Shown piece by piece: positions 46,990-60,069 of a stretch of DNA of 64,000 nt. Position numbers and translations under genes: made by a program. The notes beneath the pieces are model-generated. The model saw nothing but the letters and a program-made list of their open reading frames with translations. It was not told the DNA's origin and ran no database searches. This stretch comes from Azolla caroliniana (taxonomy: Eukaryota; Polypodiophyta). Location of the stretch: the NCBI GenBank assembly GCA_043228905.1, contig JBHGNT010000011.1, positions 10,912,001 to 10,976,000 on the forward strand. Reading direction: 5' to 3'. Numbering within the stretch: position 1 is the stretch's first letter; each line of letters starts with the position of its first letter.

Positions 46990-48430
46990 ATCATACTTAT
47001 CTCTTGTAAATGAAAAATACTTGGGTTAAAAAAAACATGACAGGATCCACCAACTCGTCCTCCCGTTCAGATGCAGAAGACTCATTGCCGTTCTGAAATG
47101 TTGTGGAGTATGAAGAAGCATGATCGCAATTGTCCTCTGAAATTGCAAGGATTGAGACAACACCATTGCTCATCATACTCTATGCTCAATTGGGAAAATG
47201 AGTGTGATTATAGCTAATGAGTGTTGATCAAGTTGTTTATTTGGACGTTAATTTGATTGTTGGAAACCATCATTACAGGTTACAAGTTGACGTTGATAAC
47301 TATAACGTTTGTTATTAATTGGGCTTTTGATTAATGGGTAGGGCATCTGAAACTAGTAGGATGTCTGATTAATCAGTAGGGTGTCTTATTAATGGGTAGG
47401 GCATCTAATTAATCTGCTTAGGTGTCTGATAAAATGTTTATTGTCCATGATCTACGTTGACATATTATTTTTTCATAAGTCTTGTGCGTCTTCTATGTCA
47501 TACCATTTTTTCATACAATTTTTTCATAAGTCTTGTGATCTTCATGTTTGTTCCGCATGATCTATACATTTTTCCACACTTGTGATCTTCATGTTTGTTG
47601 TGCATGATCTACACATTTTTCCATACATGTTTACCATATGCACCAAATCTTTATGACATACAAAATGTGCCAAAGAGTATATTCACATACATAACGCGCA
47701 AAAGATTGTGTTAATAAACAGGATCAAGATTATACAAAATGAGGCTTTCATATACAATCCAAGGCATATACAAAATGTGGTCTATAGAAAATTGGTTGAT
47801 TCATATACATTTCGAAGGCAGCTTCATATGGTCAACATATACAAAATTGTCTAATTCGTATAAATTGTGAGGCAACTACAATAAGTCAACATATACAAAA
47901 TTGTCATGATGGCTATGAAATCAGAAATCCCAAAATCCTTCGAGCCCATTTCGCCATGTTTGTCCGAAGCAATTGAACGTCCTCATGTGCAAACCACTTC
48001 TATGTACAATGTAAAAAGGTGTAAGTATAACAACCCACCCATTACTTATAAGAGTTCTATGCAATCCACGTATTAGGCCATACTTACAAAATCGGAAGAT
48101 GGGAAGCCTTGGATGAATTCCTCCTCTAGCATCCGAATGGTCTGCATCACGTAATAGCCACAATCCCACCCATTGGGTTGGGTTGGGATGTGCACTTAGT
48201 GATGTCAACCCTCCATTAGGATGCAATTGCCCTTGTTGCTACTACATATGGTTTGTATGGCCATCTCTGCCAGACTCTTCAAAGTGCATGTTGCATCATT
48301 TTTAAGTGGATCAGAATAGAGTACTTGGTTGGTCACCTTCATAGCATCGACATCCTATGGACTATGCCACATCTTCGTCCACAACACTCAATGCCTCGAG
48401 TGCAATATGGGTGTAAAGAATTGGGCGTGA
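46990..48430. other. No gene recognised
   Basis: AT-rich with repeated AATGGGTAGGGCATCT / GGTGTCTGAT phrases (47330-47430) and CATATACAAAAT phrases (47700-47900). A 101-residue minus frame (48226-47921) shows no known motif. Confidence 0.45.
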
Positions 48431-48446
48431 TTGTGTGTGTGTGTAT

Positions 48447-48501
<55 letters not shown>

Positions 48502-48935
48502 ACACAAGGTATACAGAAAACACAGGAAAACTATATTAACAAAGAGAAACAAACAACCAACAGTTACAAAGAAAAGGAGACGGTTCTTATGTAGTCACCT
48601 TCCCTCTATGTTCTCTCACTACAACCACCTCTTGGAAAGGAGACGAAGACTTAACTGCCTAGTAATTATGTGTCATAAGACTAACTTCTATGACACATTG
48701 GTTATGATACAAAGTGGGGGGGTGTTCCCACACTTGACTATTCCTAAGGTGTGTTCCCACACTAGGGAAGTTGAGTTTGATTCTCAACACGCCCTTCAAG
48801 CTCAACTTCTGATTGTTAGAAAGTCGGCTTTTTGTCTTGTTGGTCGACTTTGGTAGTCAGTTCCGGCTTAGGCTAGGGATGATCAGTTCACTTGTGCTCA
48901 TTCTACTCTGTCCGACTTCGGGCATGTTGACAACT
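48431..48935 (-). mobile_element. Probable 3' LTR of a minus-strand copia, with GA microsatellite
   Basis: Lies beyond a purine tract (minus GAGGGGGAG, near 48945) that follows the copia RNase H end. Contains (GA)n at 48451-48499 and the repeated phrase TTCCCACACT (48727, 48756). The edges are inferred from position; no second LTR is present. Confidence 0.5.
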
Positions 48936-50360
48936 CTTTACTCCCCCTCAAGCTTGGCTAGTTGGCGGTCGAGAGACCTAGGCTTGTTGTGAACTACCAC
49001 AACTTGTCAGCTCTCGGGGCCTTCGTGAAGATGTCAACCGTCTGTAGGTTGGTGTTGATGTGTTGAAAGTCGACCTCTCTGGCTAGGACACATTCTCGAA
49101 TGAAATGATAGTGCACCTCGATGTGTTTCGTGCGAGTGTGAAAAACCAGGTTCCGAGCCAAGTGGATACTGCTCATATTGTCGTAGTATAGGAGGATTGG
49201 ATCTTTAATGGAAACATCTAGATATTTGAGAATCCACTTGAGCCATATGACTTCACATGCAGCCATGATCGCACCGCTGTATTCGGCCTTTGTGCTTGAC
49301 AATGTGATTGTCTATTGCTTCTTACTACTCAAGGAGATAGCTCCGCTACCAAGGGAAAAGACGAATCCGGATGTCGATTTTCTATTGGCCTTGTAGCCTG
49401 CCCAATCAACATCTGTGTACCCTTTCGAGTCGAATCGGTGTAACCGATTTGTAGAGGATGTCATAATCCATTGTCCCATTTACATACCTTAATACTCGTT
49501 TTGCGCAATCCAGATGAATGTCACGAGGTGTCTGCATAAACCAACTAAGGAGGCCGACTAAGTAGGTGAGGTTGGGTCAAGTAATGGTGAGATAGATCTG
49601 GCTTTCGACTAGTTGTCGATAGTGAATCAGCTCACACTCTTCTGTGCTAGAGTCGGCATCTAGTTTTAGGTTTCAATCGAGAAGGGTAGCAATGGGCTTA
49701 CACTTTGTCATCCCAAACTTGAAGAACATATTCGAGTTTTAGGTTTTGATCGAGAGGGGTCGCGACGGGCTTACACTTTGTCATCCCAAACTTGAAGAGC
49801 AGATTGAGGATATAGTATCATTGGGAGATCATGATTCATGTGGTGTCCGAATCACTTCTATACCTAGAAAGTAATGGAGTTCCTTCATGCCCTTCATTTC
49901 AAATCAATTGGAGAGTAGTTTTTTCATATGCTCGATATCTGTTATGTGCTTTGCTCCAATGACCAAGTTGTCCACATATATTATGATAAAGAAATGTCCT
50001 TTGGAGTTGCTCCAGATGAATAGGGAATTGTCGAACTTCGACATTTTGAAGCTGATGTGGTAAAGATACTAGGTTATGTTCGAGTGCAAGATCTAGGTGC
50101 CTACTTGAGATCGTGGAGAGGTTTTCAGAGTCGGTGTACCGATTGTAGGTGTGTGTTGGACTTGACGCCGAGAGGTTGTAGCATGTACATCTCCTCATCT
50201 AATTTGCCTTGAAGAAAGGCGTTCTTCACATCCATCTGGTGGAGGTGCCACCCTTTGTTTGTTGCAAGTGCAATCATGGTTCAAATTCGAATGGTAGTCA
50301 TCTTTGTCACTAGGGCAAAGGTATCAAATTTTAGTAAGCTTGTGCATATATAAGAATTAG
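48936..50360 (-). pseudogene. Ty1/copia RT-RNase H remnant
   Basis: RNase H at 49302-48994 (MSSTKAEYSGAIMAACEVIWLKWIL, YYDNMSSIHLARN, HTRTKHIEVHYHFIREC, LQTVDIFTKA), split into short quotes here. Upstream, 49440-49300 keeps NRKSTSGFVFSLG-like sequence. 50280-50190 reads HQMDVKNAFLQGKLDEEMYM, the RT motif before YVDD. Several frames are used and stops are frequent. Gag, protease and integrase are absent, so the 5' half is gone. Confidence 0.85.
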
Positions 50361-52239
50361 CGTATAATTGATAATTATTTATAAAATCAATAGGTATCAT
50401 AGTTTCATATTATGCTTTTGCAGAATGAGTGCCAAATATGGCAATTTTGTATTACTACTAAAAATTCAAATAATGTTATTTGCAAAAAAGTTATTGTGTG
50501 CCACGGTGAAAATTATAGTGTGACACATGTATGTAAGATATTGTGTTGGGTAAAGCATAATATGACAAACATAGGAGGTGGTGGATATATGCAATTGCTT
50601 TGGTGAGGTAATGGTCAACATTCACATACCATATTGATTAAGCCATATTGATTATTTTCACACAATATAATAACAATAACAATGTCCCAAACTCTTTTTT
50701 TGTTCACATCTCAATGGTCCAAGTGCAAATCAAATGAACAATCATCTACTATCTTGCTGGAGCTCCAAATTTGGATACTTCCAAATCATAGATAGATAGA
50801 TGCAAAGACAACAGTATTAAGTTAGAAATAACGAATAGATGAATAAATGACTTTGCAAGTTGGGAGAACTTTATTACTTATTGTTAACTAAAGTTGGGAT
50901 CTTCATGTTATCAACTACTTCCAATTGCAAGTTGAAGCCCTACACACTTTCACTACCAACCATGTTATGTACTATGGAAATTTAATCTAATCTTTCTTGA
51001 AGGGTGGGAGCATTAAGACTTGACTCAAAAAACATCTTCGCAAATGATCTTTTCCCTCCTTGATATCCACCTATGAATAGAGGCTCAACACTTAATTGAT
51101 GCATGTACAATGCACACTTCAACATATTGTTTGGTTAACCTGAAATGGGGAGTGCCTTATCACCACTATTTTCTCAAATAAGACAACTACAAGGTACAAA
51201 CAAGTGATGAGGTCATCAAGAAATCAGAGGCACACGTAGCACATCAAACATTAGTCCAACACCACATCAATTGCTCAACCAATTTGCAACCATTCCAATC
51301 AAACTTCACCCTTTTTTCTATTCACCTGCCATCACTCACCATCAACACACTAATACACCCTGAGAACCACAAGCCAAGCCCTTTACAAATGATTCATTAA
51401 ACGACTTAAGAGTCTTGCAAAAATGCCTATGAGCTAGCACATTCCTGAACTACCCCGCCCTCATCGTTAACAAATCACTCCCACTACTAGCTAACAAGGA
51501 GTTTAGCAGACAACAACTCTCTAGCAGCAACCATAGAGGAGTTCTAACCACCAATGAAGGTCCTTCATATGCATATTTTAGAAAGTTGGAAGGTTGCCAG
51601 ATGGAATACAAGATGCAAGACAAGAAAGATCCCCTTTTATCATGTTGACAAAAACATTAAGTCTTGAAAAGATAAAAGTTTTGGGGTCTACAGAGAACAC
51701 AACACATTATAAAACGATAAGATAAGAGCTCTATGTATCAAATACTGAGGAAACACAACACATTATAATAATTCTATAGAGTGAATTAATGCATTGATAT
51801 AATAAACAATGTATTGACCATATCAAAACTTGTTCCAGATCCTTGAAGACACAAATTTCATTCCAAAACAGAGTAGAAGAGGAAAGGATAAATGTAAACA
51901 AGGAAAGAGAAAGGAAATAAAGATGTTAATGAATTGCAGCCAGAGAGAAAGTAGAGAATGCCTTAATGCCGTGTTATTACATAAATAGGGAGCCTCGACA
52001 AGTTTGATCTAGCTTTAAAAAACTATTTTTTTTCGAAGCCCAAAACAGTGAAGAGGACTGATTCTGCATCTTGTTTATGATGCTAAAATGAACACAAAAG
52101 TGTCGTTGAAGTTTTCTCAAAAAGAAAAAAGAATAGCAGAATTTTTTTTGTTAAGTGTCCCCATAACCTTTGCCAAAAGCAGGAAAAACTAAGGAGCAAC
52201 ATTATTTTTTCTCTGCTTTAAATTACTACTATGTGTTGC
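50361..52239. other. Intergenic, no gene recognised
   Basis: AT-rich, stop-dense. Only a duplicated phrase (AACACAACACATTATAA at 51698 and ~51750) stands out. It forms the 3' flank of the ATP synthase subunit g gene. Confidence 0.5.
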
Positions 52240-54510
52240 TTATCAAGGATAATATCCTGTCAAAGTGAAGCCACGACCAATAATCTCACCCACACAAAAC
52301 CATGCATAACACTCAGCCGTAAAGAGGAATGCAACACCCATGTCCTCAACAGTGATATCCTGGCGATTCTTGGCCAGGTTCTTCACAAAATCCACTTCTT
52401 TCCAAAAATGATCAACCCTCCCAGGTATGCTGAAAAAGATCAGTAAAACATCAACAAACAAGTGGCAATACCGTCATGATGATCTCAACAAAAGAAATTA
52501 TGATAGAAGAACTCCAACATAACCCACTTTATTTCCCCAGTGCAATTGGTAAAATATATCTGGAGCCTACTGGTAAGTAATATTTGAGCAATTATATGGT
52601 CAATTTATCCCCTCCCTCAGTTATGTGTTATTTGGACAATTATAAGGCTAGATTATCTCCTTTCTCTGTCAAGGGTTGACCAAGTGCACTCAGGAAAATC
52701 ACGAAAATCAGGTGGAAGTGGCAAAAAAAAAGAAAAACTCCTCAGCTTCCCAGACTTCTACCTCTTACTAAAATATGATCAGGTGGGAAAAAAGTTCCTC
52801 CAAAAAACACAAATGGCAAAACGAATGTAGATTGTATAACATTTAGAAACAGTTCATGATGATCATTCAAGTTCGAGTCCAAATCCAAACATTACCTACG
52901 GCATTAGACCACAACGTAACATTAATATACCCAAACTTCAGCATAAAAACCCTTGAAATCATTATTTATACTTCATTAATAAAGAGAATTTTCCCAAACA
53001 CAAGCCACCAGAAAAGACATTGACATTACATCAAAATAATTGCAAATAAATATTCCAAAACCCCAAATGGATTTAAGATCATACCACAATCCTAAATATC
53101 CAGACAAAATATTGACGATTCGGATTTATCGAACCCTATATTAAATTTGAACTAGAACAGATTATCGTTAAAATGTTAAATTAACATAGCGTAAGGTTCA
53201 ATACGCTTTGAATTCTCCTTCATAAGTTAAGATTCGCGAAGAATAAGGTTAAATATCAAAAATATTAAAATTCACATAGAGCAAGGTTAAATAAATATCA
53301 AATCTCCCTTAAATGTTAAGATAAAGGTTAGCTTAAATTCGGACTTCCCTTAGGATCTTAGAAGCAAACTAGAGTGATGTTAAATTCACATTTAATTTTG
53401 CCTTAAAAAATGTCAAAACTAACCTAGAATCAGTTTGAATTAGTATCATATCTTCTATAATATGTAAAACTTAGCTCAGTACAAGGTTGAATAGCATCTG
53501 ATTCTCCTTAAGATGCCAGCATTAACATAGACTGACACTAATCAAACATCAAATTCGCATTCAAATGTTATACTTAGTTAAAAAATTCAGCATCAGATCC
53601 TCCTTGACATCCTAGAAGTATACCCAGGATAAAATTAAATTCACATTTGATTGTCCTCAAACATGTCACAAGACCAAACATAGAGTTAAATAAATATCAA
53701 ACTAGCCCTACAATAGGAGAGGGATGAGAAATACATTGATATTTTAGCATCACTTTACACTACATTGATCTTCCAATGCAGAAAACGGTCATACTGGAAA
53801 AGAAAAAACCAGCGCACATGCTCCATGTTCAAATCTAATGATGCTGAGAAAGACAACTATTGCAAGTACTGCACTTATATTAAGGTTAAAATAGCATTAA
53901 GGCCACATTCAAATAGTACAGTTAACCTATACTAACATGAATTGACTACAGACTCAAACTAAACTGGCTAAAATAGCTCCTTTCAATGATTGAGGCAGAC
54001 TACATTATAGTTGAGTAAGCATTTACTTCAGCTTAAAACACACTAAAATAGAGAAGATGAAAGAATAAAATAAAAAATGTAACATGCTCAGCACATCTGA
54101 AGCATTTGTTAATTGAGATAACATTAACACCATATTCACCAAAATATGCACTTTTGATGAGTCCGTAGGTAATTAAGGTAAGATTAACACCATGTTCGCC
54201 AAAACATTAATAACAAATATAGAGAAGAAAAATGAACACAGCAAGAATATACAGACATACGCGTACACATTATACACACACATGCATGCATGTATAAATA
54301 CATATGTATACAATATTTAGGTTGGTACCTGGCAAGACGAGTGTAGAAAAGCTGTCTGGAGAGCTCTTGGCATTTCTGAACAGTAGGTTCAGGAGCAATG
54401 TATTGCTTGTTATTCTCGAGAAGCTTCTTGTAATATGAAGATCCATGTTTGTATACAAAATCTGAAGCAACGTTAGCCTTGCTACTGAGCTGCTTCACAT
54501 AGGAAGCCAT
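52240..54510 (-). CDS. Mitochondrial ATP synthase subunit g, 2 coding exons
   Basis: Exons (minus) 54510-54329 and 52429-52240 (GT-AG) give 123 residues, the normal length for plant subunit g. Exon 1: MASYVKQLSSKANVASDF, SSYYKKLLENNKQYI, LSRQLFYTRLA. Exon 2: SIPGRVDHFWKEVDFVKNL, KNRQDITVEDMGVAFLF, CYAWFCVGEIIGRG, FTLTGYYP. The C-terminal membrane helix carries the G-x4-G-x-G dimer-type glycines. Subunit g sits in the Fo stalk region of the inner mitochondrial membrane and supports ATP synthase dimers. The stop TGA is followed directly by TAA. The 1.9-kb intron contains a degenerate minisatellite and a dispersed repeat. Confidence 0.96.
52540..52770. repeat. Dispersed short repeat, subunit g intron copy
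   Basis: AATTATATGGTCAA, AAGGGTTGACCAAGTGCA and GAAAATCA.G match the copies in intron 3 of the zinc-finger gene and near 26.6 kb. Confidence 0.5.
53165..53715. repeat. Degenerate ~50-bp minisatellite, about 11 units
   Basis: Recurring pattern AACATAGA(G)CAAGGTTAAAT..ATCAAATTC.CCTTAA.ATGTTAAG. Clear units begin near 53178, 53273, 53470 and 53523, with weaker ones between. The units are strongly diverged, so the array is old. Confidence 0.6.
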
Positions 54511-54533
54511 GATCCTTTCTTTCTTTCTTTGTC

Positions 54534-54809
54534 CTGGAAGAAACAACGGAGATCAAAAAAAAAAAGGAAAACAATGGATTTCCTTTCACATTAGACGCCC
54601 TTCTCCTTTCCTTCTTTTCCTTTCTTTAGGGAGAATCCAAGAAAGGCAAGAAACAGGTGAAAAGAAAGAATGGAAAAAACGATATGCACGATATCAGAAT
54701 CTCTGAGAGAGAGCAAGAGAGAGATCAATCGGAACACTGCTAAATGTCTATTGGAAGATGGAATCGACACAGCATATTTCTCAGAGAGAGAGAGAGAGAG
54801 AGAGCTTAC
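54534..54809 (-). other. 5'-UTR intron of the subunit g gene
   Basis: The minus strand shows TTTCTCAG|GTAAGCTCTC at 54810/54809 and TTCTTCCAG|GACAAAG at 54534/54533, 276 nt apart and 23 nt before the start codon. The intron starts with a CT-rich run (GA microsatellite at 54783-54804, plus view). 5'-UTR introns with pyrimidine-rich starts are common in highly expressed plant genes. Confidence 0.75.
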
Positions 54810-54885
54810 CTGAGAAACAGAAGAAGGAAAACAGTCCGGACTGACTCTTCCTTTGGTTCACAGAGACAGAGGGAGGAAGAGGGAA

Positions 54886-54894
54886 TTAGGGTTT
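54886..54894 (-). promoter_or_regulatory. Telo-box of subunit g promoter or leader
   Basis: AAACCCTAA on the minus strand, 75 bp upstream of the leader splice donor, in a CT-rich leader. Telo-boxes are typical of plant genes for ribosomal and other biosynthetic functions; their effect here is inferred. Confidence 0.45.
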
Positions 54895-55129
54895 CACACT
54901 TTCTCTGAGTCTGCTTCTGTGTGTCACTGCCGGGGGTCGGTTTCACACTTGTCCGCCCACCTTCATGTTTAATATTAGTCATTTGTTTACAAACCCACTT
55001 TTTATGGCACGGCGACGGCACGAGGATGACACATTTTTTACAACACTTTCCGGAGATTTTATTGTCGCCTTCGGAGGTCAAATATGTCCTAAAAGACCAA
55101 AAATATAAGGTTTTCACATAATACAAGTG

Positions 55130-56020
55130 AATGTGAGTACCGACTCTCTATACTGTAGAACTTTACTGATGAATGTTGTAATTGAGAGTGCACACCTTAT
55201 GACTATGAGAGGCAAAACTCGTGCAATGATTGGGTTTGCTTGAAGATGTGTGGAGAGCATAGCCGAATCAGGTCCTTATGCTCCCGAACATGTTTAGGGA
55301 AGATGGTGCATATTAAACTAGTATCATCACTTGTGCCCAAATGTCTCATCTCACATCAAATCAAGTGTGAACTAAATTTTATGGAACCAATGGTTCAGAT
55401 GGCAAGACAACGAGATAAGCTCTAATATGCCTTGATGTGTGAGGTTTCCCCCCCTTCTGCCAAGAATATGACTTTGTAGTTTGGTGCACCATATGTAGTA
55501 TAATGTGTGAAGTGTGAACCTCCACATTTTTTCCATGTCATGATATATTAGTGTTACAAGAAGGCCTCATTCACAAAGGAATCTATTGATGCATCATGAA
55601 GCAAGAGTATTGCATCCCATCTTCCAAACTATTTTTTCAAAGCTTTCATCCAACCGGAATACAGAAAATTGTTTTTATGTGTCTTTTGGATCTTTTTGCT
55701 TGAAGTTGATGTGAGGAACCTTTTTTAACCTTAAGCATACTATCTCAAGAAGTATGAGGGCGTATGAGGTTTGTTTCTTTACTTAGAGAAGCATTGTGAG
55801 AAAATGTTATCGAACATTTTCAATCTCTTTCCCAATGGGCTTCGTGATGCTATTGCCCCATACGTTCACCCAATGAAGAAGCAACAATGCCAAAAAGTAC
55901 TTCTTAAGGACCAAACAATTCATTTCTCCAACATTTCATATGTTCTCAAATATATAATATGCTCTTTTTCATGCCTTGGAACTGTGATAGCACATTCATT
56001 CCGTCTATGATTGAGGGAAC
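55130..56020. other. No gene recognised
   Basis: Short open frames on both strands (plus 55771-56010) without recognisable domains. It may be the downstream part of the LINE trace at 56020-56225. Confidence 0.4.
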
Positions 56021-56225
56021 TTCAAGGCTCCTTCCACATATTCAGCATACTTTATCCTTATTTTGGCTCTTCACAAGCATAATCTTGGTTTTAAAGCTAT
56101 TGACACTCAACTTAACATGCGTGTAAAAAATTTGTAATTGCCTAATAAGCTTTTGTACATCTTCTAAAGTATCTCCAAAAGGAATCACATTATCCTACAA
56201 AAAACATCACACTATCCGCACACAA
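56020..56225 (-). pseudogene. LINE RT trace
   Basis: The minus strand reads VIPFGDTLEDVQKLIRQLQI, LSVNSFKTKIMLVKSQNK. This is the pattern just after the YADD box of plant LINE reverse transcriptases (DSLEDLQ..L..F....L.VN..KTK.M). The YADD itself is damaged (a D-S follows). Short and isolated. Confidence 0.55.
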
Positions 56226-58512
56226 TTAAAGCATGATGACTACATTCTTAGTCTTCTTCCTTTACAAAGTTGGCAACCATTTGTTGTAGTTAAAAAATGC
56301 AAAGACCAAGTAGAGTTGGTGAGAGTTGGTATCATTGCTTAAGACTAATAGTTCTATTGACAAAATTTGAATTTCCATCGCCCACATGCATAGACATATA
56401 GCCGCCTCATAGATTTGTAAAATTGCAAGCATATATTCACTTAATGCCTTGAATTCTTCCATGTGCCTCCACAAATGCTCATGAGATGCCATATAAGAAG
56501 GTGGATATAATCTAGTGCTTTATGATCAAAGTTTTGAAGAAACCTAGGATGAGTGAAGATAGTATCATGCAAAAATAATTATATGCATAGATCGTAGTTA
56601 AAGGCAAGGAGGTGGAGATGGTGGATTAATACTAAGCTATGCTCCATATAATTGCAAATGATGCACTAAAAAGGGAATTCTCCCAAAATTTGAGGATATT
56701 GTGGTGGATGTGGAATTTGATGTTGTTGCAAATAGTGCAAAAAAACATCCTTAAAGCTTTTTATATGTTTTATGACAAATGTATTATTTGTTTTTTTACG
56801 AGCAAATATCACTAGTCTAGATTGAGTTTGCCAATGGATTAATGCTATGGTGGGTAGAAGTAGTGTTGAGGATATATACAAAGGCACAAGCTTTTATTTT
56901 AGTTGGTTTTTCAAACCTAAGAACAATAGAATAAACCTTTGTCTCACATTCTAGTCTTCTTCTATGAGAGTTTAGTTTATATTGATAATTGGAGACCATC
57001 ACCAGAGATTCCAGGAATTTTTGGAGCAAGTGCACCCAATTTGGGTTCATATGGTGGTATGCAAGTTATCTTTTTTGTGGCCTCTTATTAAAAATCCAAT
57101 GGAGAAATTTGATAAAATGTTTGTTGCCCCAAATCCCTTTTTAGATTATTACATTGTCGAATACCTATCAAAAGAGATTGCATGGTAGAATAAATCATGT
57201 GCTCTTTTTGTTGCTTATTGTGTTTGGGGTCATGCGAGGCATTGCTTCAATGTGGTGATTGGGCCATTTCATGGCCAAATGGCAACAAACACTAGTGGTA
57301 GAGGAGTCTAATACTCTCCCAAACAAGATGGTGATGCAAAAGCATATAGTAAACAATCAAGACATAACAAAAAATAATGATGTACTGGTTTTGGAAGAAG
57401 AAGAAGAAATATGTATTAAAAGAAAGGAGAATGGTAAAGAACCACAATGATATGAAGGGGCGAGTTCTTCTACATGTTGTAACAGTCAAAAAACCATGCA
57501 AGGGTCAAAGGTTCATTTTAACACAAGGAATCAATCGTTATTACTTGATTTTGATAACAATGGTAAAGTCACTATGCCATTGGATAAACAACCTTGGAAA
57601 TTTAATGATGCATGAGAGAATAGGGATTTATGGCTAACAAACATTATTAATGCTTTTGTAGTCTTTAAGTGATTATTTTGGGGATATGCCAAACATACTT
57701 ACACAATGGGAACATGATCAAGATAGACACTAAAATACATCACTAGTGAGTTGTAAGATAACTACATGGAATAAGGGGAATTTGTTCTCCTTCAAGGATA
57801 TATGATACATGGAGAAACAATTTCAGTAGTCAATGGGATGAATCATATGTAAAGCATAAGGATCATGCTACGTCAAGGTCTTGTTTTTAGCATAAAGGTT
57901 CCATGAGAAAACGAGTGTGCTCTCTTGTGGAGAGCCATTACAAAGACTTTTGTCACATTTGAGACGTTGAGGGAAGATCAAAGTCACTTACTGACTTCAC
58001 AATATTTTGATCTTTTGTCTCTTTGGTCATTTGTTTCTTTGAGCTTAAATTGCTTGTATACTATGTATATATATATAAATAAAATTGGAAGTTTCATCGG
58101 AACTTATCCGGTTTAAATAGATTAATTGGGAGAAAGTAATTATGAAAATCTATATTTTAGAAGGAGATATTGATAAGATTATATCAATTTACATAATATT
58201 TTGAGATTAGGCCAATAATCAAATTACACTATATTTTACCCATTTACATGGAATTGAAACCAAAATGTGTAAGAAAGAGGTCGGGGCATATCCTTGATTC
58301 GGGGAAGTCAGACTACATTTGAGTGTAGTGTTACTTTGGTAATTGTAGGCCTTCCATTCACCACTGTGATCTACTACCCCATGTTGCTTGATTTGCTGAC
58401 GAAGCATGAATTTTCAAGTCCCAAAACTTGCAAAGTCGACAATGCGCTACCTTCCTCTTTGGTTTTCAAGATTTATCTTCCCAAAGCTCCTTTCTCCCTA
58501 GTTTTCAAGATT
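56226..58512. other. No gene recognised
   Basis: Contains short frames at 56982-57188 and 57259-57450 (acidic VLEEEEEICIKRKE) and the string HARHCFNV, faintly like LINE ORF1 (DUF4283/zinc-knuckle) sequence. I would not assign it on this evidence. Confidence 0.35.
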
Positions 58513-58620
58513 TCTCTTCCAAAATAAAATTAGAACCCTTTAGTTTGGTTTTACACTATTGCACTTTCTCTTCCAAAATAAAATTAGAACCCTTTAGTTT
58601 GGTTTTACACTATTGCACTT
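58513..58620. repeat. 54-bp exact tandem duplication
   Basis: TCTCTTCCAAAATAAAATTA starts at 58513 and 58567; the two 54-bp copies look identical, so the duplication is young. Confidence 0.93.
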
Positions 58621-58994
58621 ACCCTTGAATGGGCTCTTGGTTTTGACAAAAATGTATATCACACCTATTTTCCTTACCCTTGTAGATTCATCTTTCTCCC
58701 TAGTTTTCTTTAATTGGTTTTGATCCTTATCTTTTTATCAACAATACCTTTGGTCCCACCACATCACAACAACATCCTATGTTTTGGCCATCTCGTAGGT
58801 CTGAACAAGGTTGGATGGAGATAGTATATATACTAGATAGAAGTTAATAGGACATAAAATATAATAAAGGGCTCTTTAAATAGAAAGGGTGCCTTTTTAA
58901 GGTTGAAATTAATAATTTCTCAAGCGAGTTACAACAAATCCACCTTTAAAGCTAGATTGTGGTTGTATAGTTCGTGCTCGATGCATTGAATTGT

Positions 58995-59926
58995 TAGGGT
59001 TGTTTTTATATCACCTCACGCCAACACATGTAAAAAGTATATCGCCTCACAACACCACAGTCGGCTCAGCCAAACACAATGCATACCACAGTTAGACAAC
59101 AAGGTGAAAAATGCAAAAATGGAGATAGAGACAAACACAAACAAACAGACTGTATTACTCAAAAAAATGTCCCTATCTTACAATGTGCTTAGAGAGCACC
59201 TTTTATACAAGACCCTTATACCTCTCATTAGGTAGTGGGCTCACACAAATACAATATGCTCATTCATGAGCTCTGTCATCTACCTAGCCTATGTTATTTT
59301 GATTACAAGCTAGGAGGTCTAGTTGTTAAGCTCTTGGATCGCACCACGACCGGTAATGAAGAAGAGTGCATCAACAAGGACGTAGTATGGCTAAAGCACC
59401 TACGAAGAGGGAATGTCAAGAGGAAAGAGGGCTAAGGGACATCCAATTGTGAAAGGTCTGTACCCTAAATGTAAATGCTATATAAACCACATGGTGGTGG
59501 CCTTGTAAGGGTTCTTCAATTGGTAAAGATCTCCCTATTGATTAAGAGCTAGAGCTTCCTCTCCTCCTTCTTGTAACCTTTAAGCTTAAGAGAGATTAGT
59601 GAGGTGTTTAGTTAGAGAACACTAATCTCTCTTCCTTGTTGGTGCTAGACCACTTAGCAAAGAGGGTTAATAAACATATTCATTACTCTTATTGTCTATA
59701 TTCATTACCCTATTGTCTATGAGAGCGAGCTTGAGAGAGTGAGAGAGATATCGTGCTTAATCATCTATTAATTGTTAAGTGAGTGTGAGGCTCGGAGGTG
59801 TCCGACAACTATCTTCGCCTGATTCGCCATCAAAAGGGTATACACCGATCTGAACTCCGCAAACGACATCGAGGAGTTAACTCCATCGATACATAGATCC
59901 TACACATCTATTTGGCGCCGCAGCCG
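58995..59926 (+). mobile_element. 5' LTR of a gypsy element
   Basis: Defined on the right by the primer site at 59931. A TATATAAACC box lies at 59469-59478. The left edge (TGTTAGGGTTG near 58995) is a guess from TG..CA structure. No 3' LTR lies in the window. Confidence 0.55.
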
Positions 59927-59930
59927 GGGA

Positions 59931-59947
59931 TACGACCGACGCTTGAA
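59931..59947 (+). other. Primer-binding site, tRNA-Asp type
   Basis: TTGGCGCCGCAGCCGGGGA closely matches TGGCGCCGTTGCCGGGGA, the usual Asp-tRNA primer site of many plant gypsy elements. Confidence 0.85.
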
Positions 59948-60069
59948 CCTGACTTCGAGTGATCAAACACTCGTATTTTCATTAAGTTAATTTTTTGTTT
60001 TTTTGTTTTAATTTCCCCCTCTTATTCGCTTGGACATTAGCAGGCTATTCGTCCGGTTAACGCTAAGCA

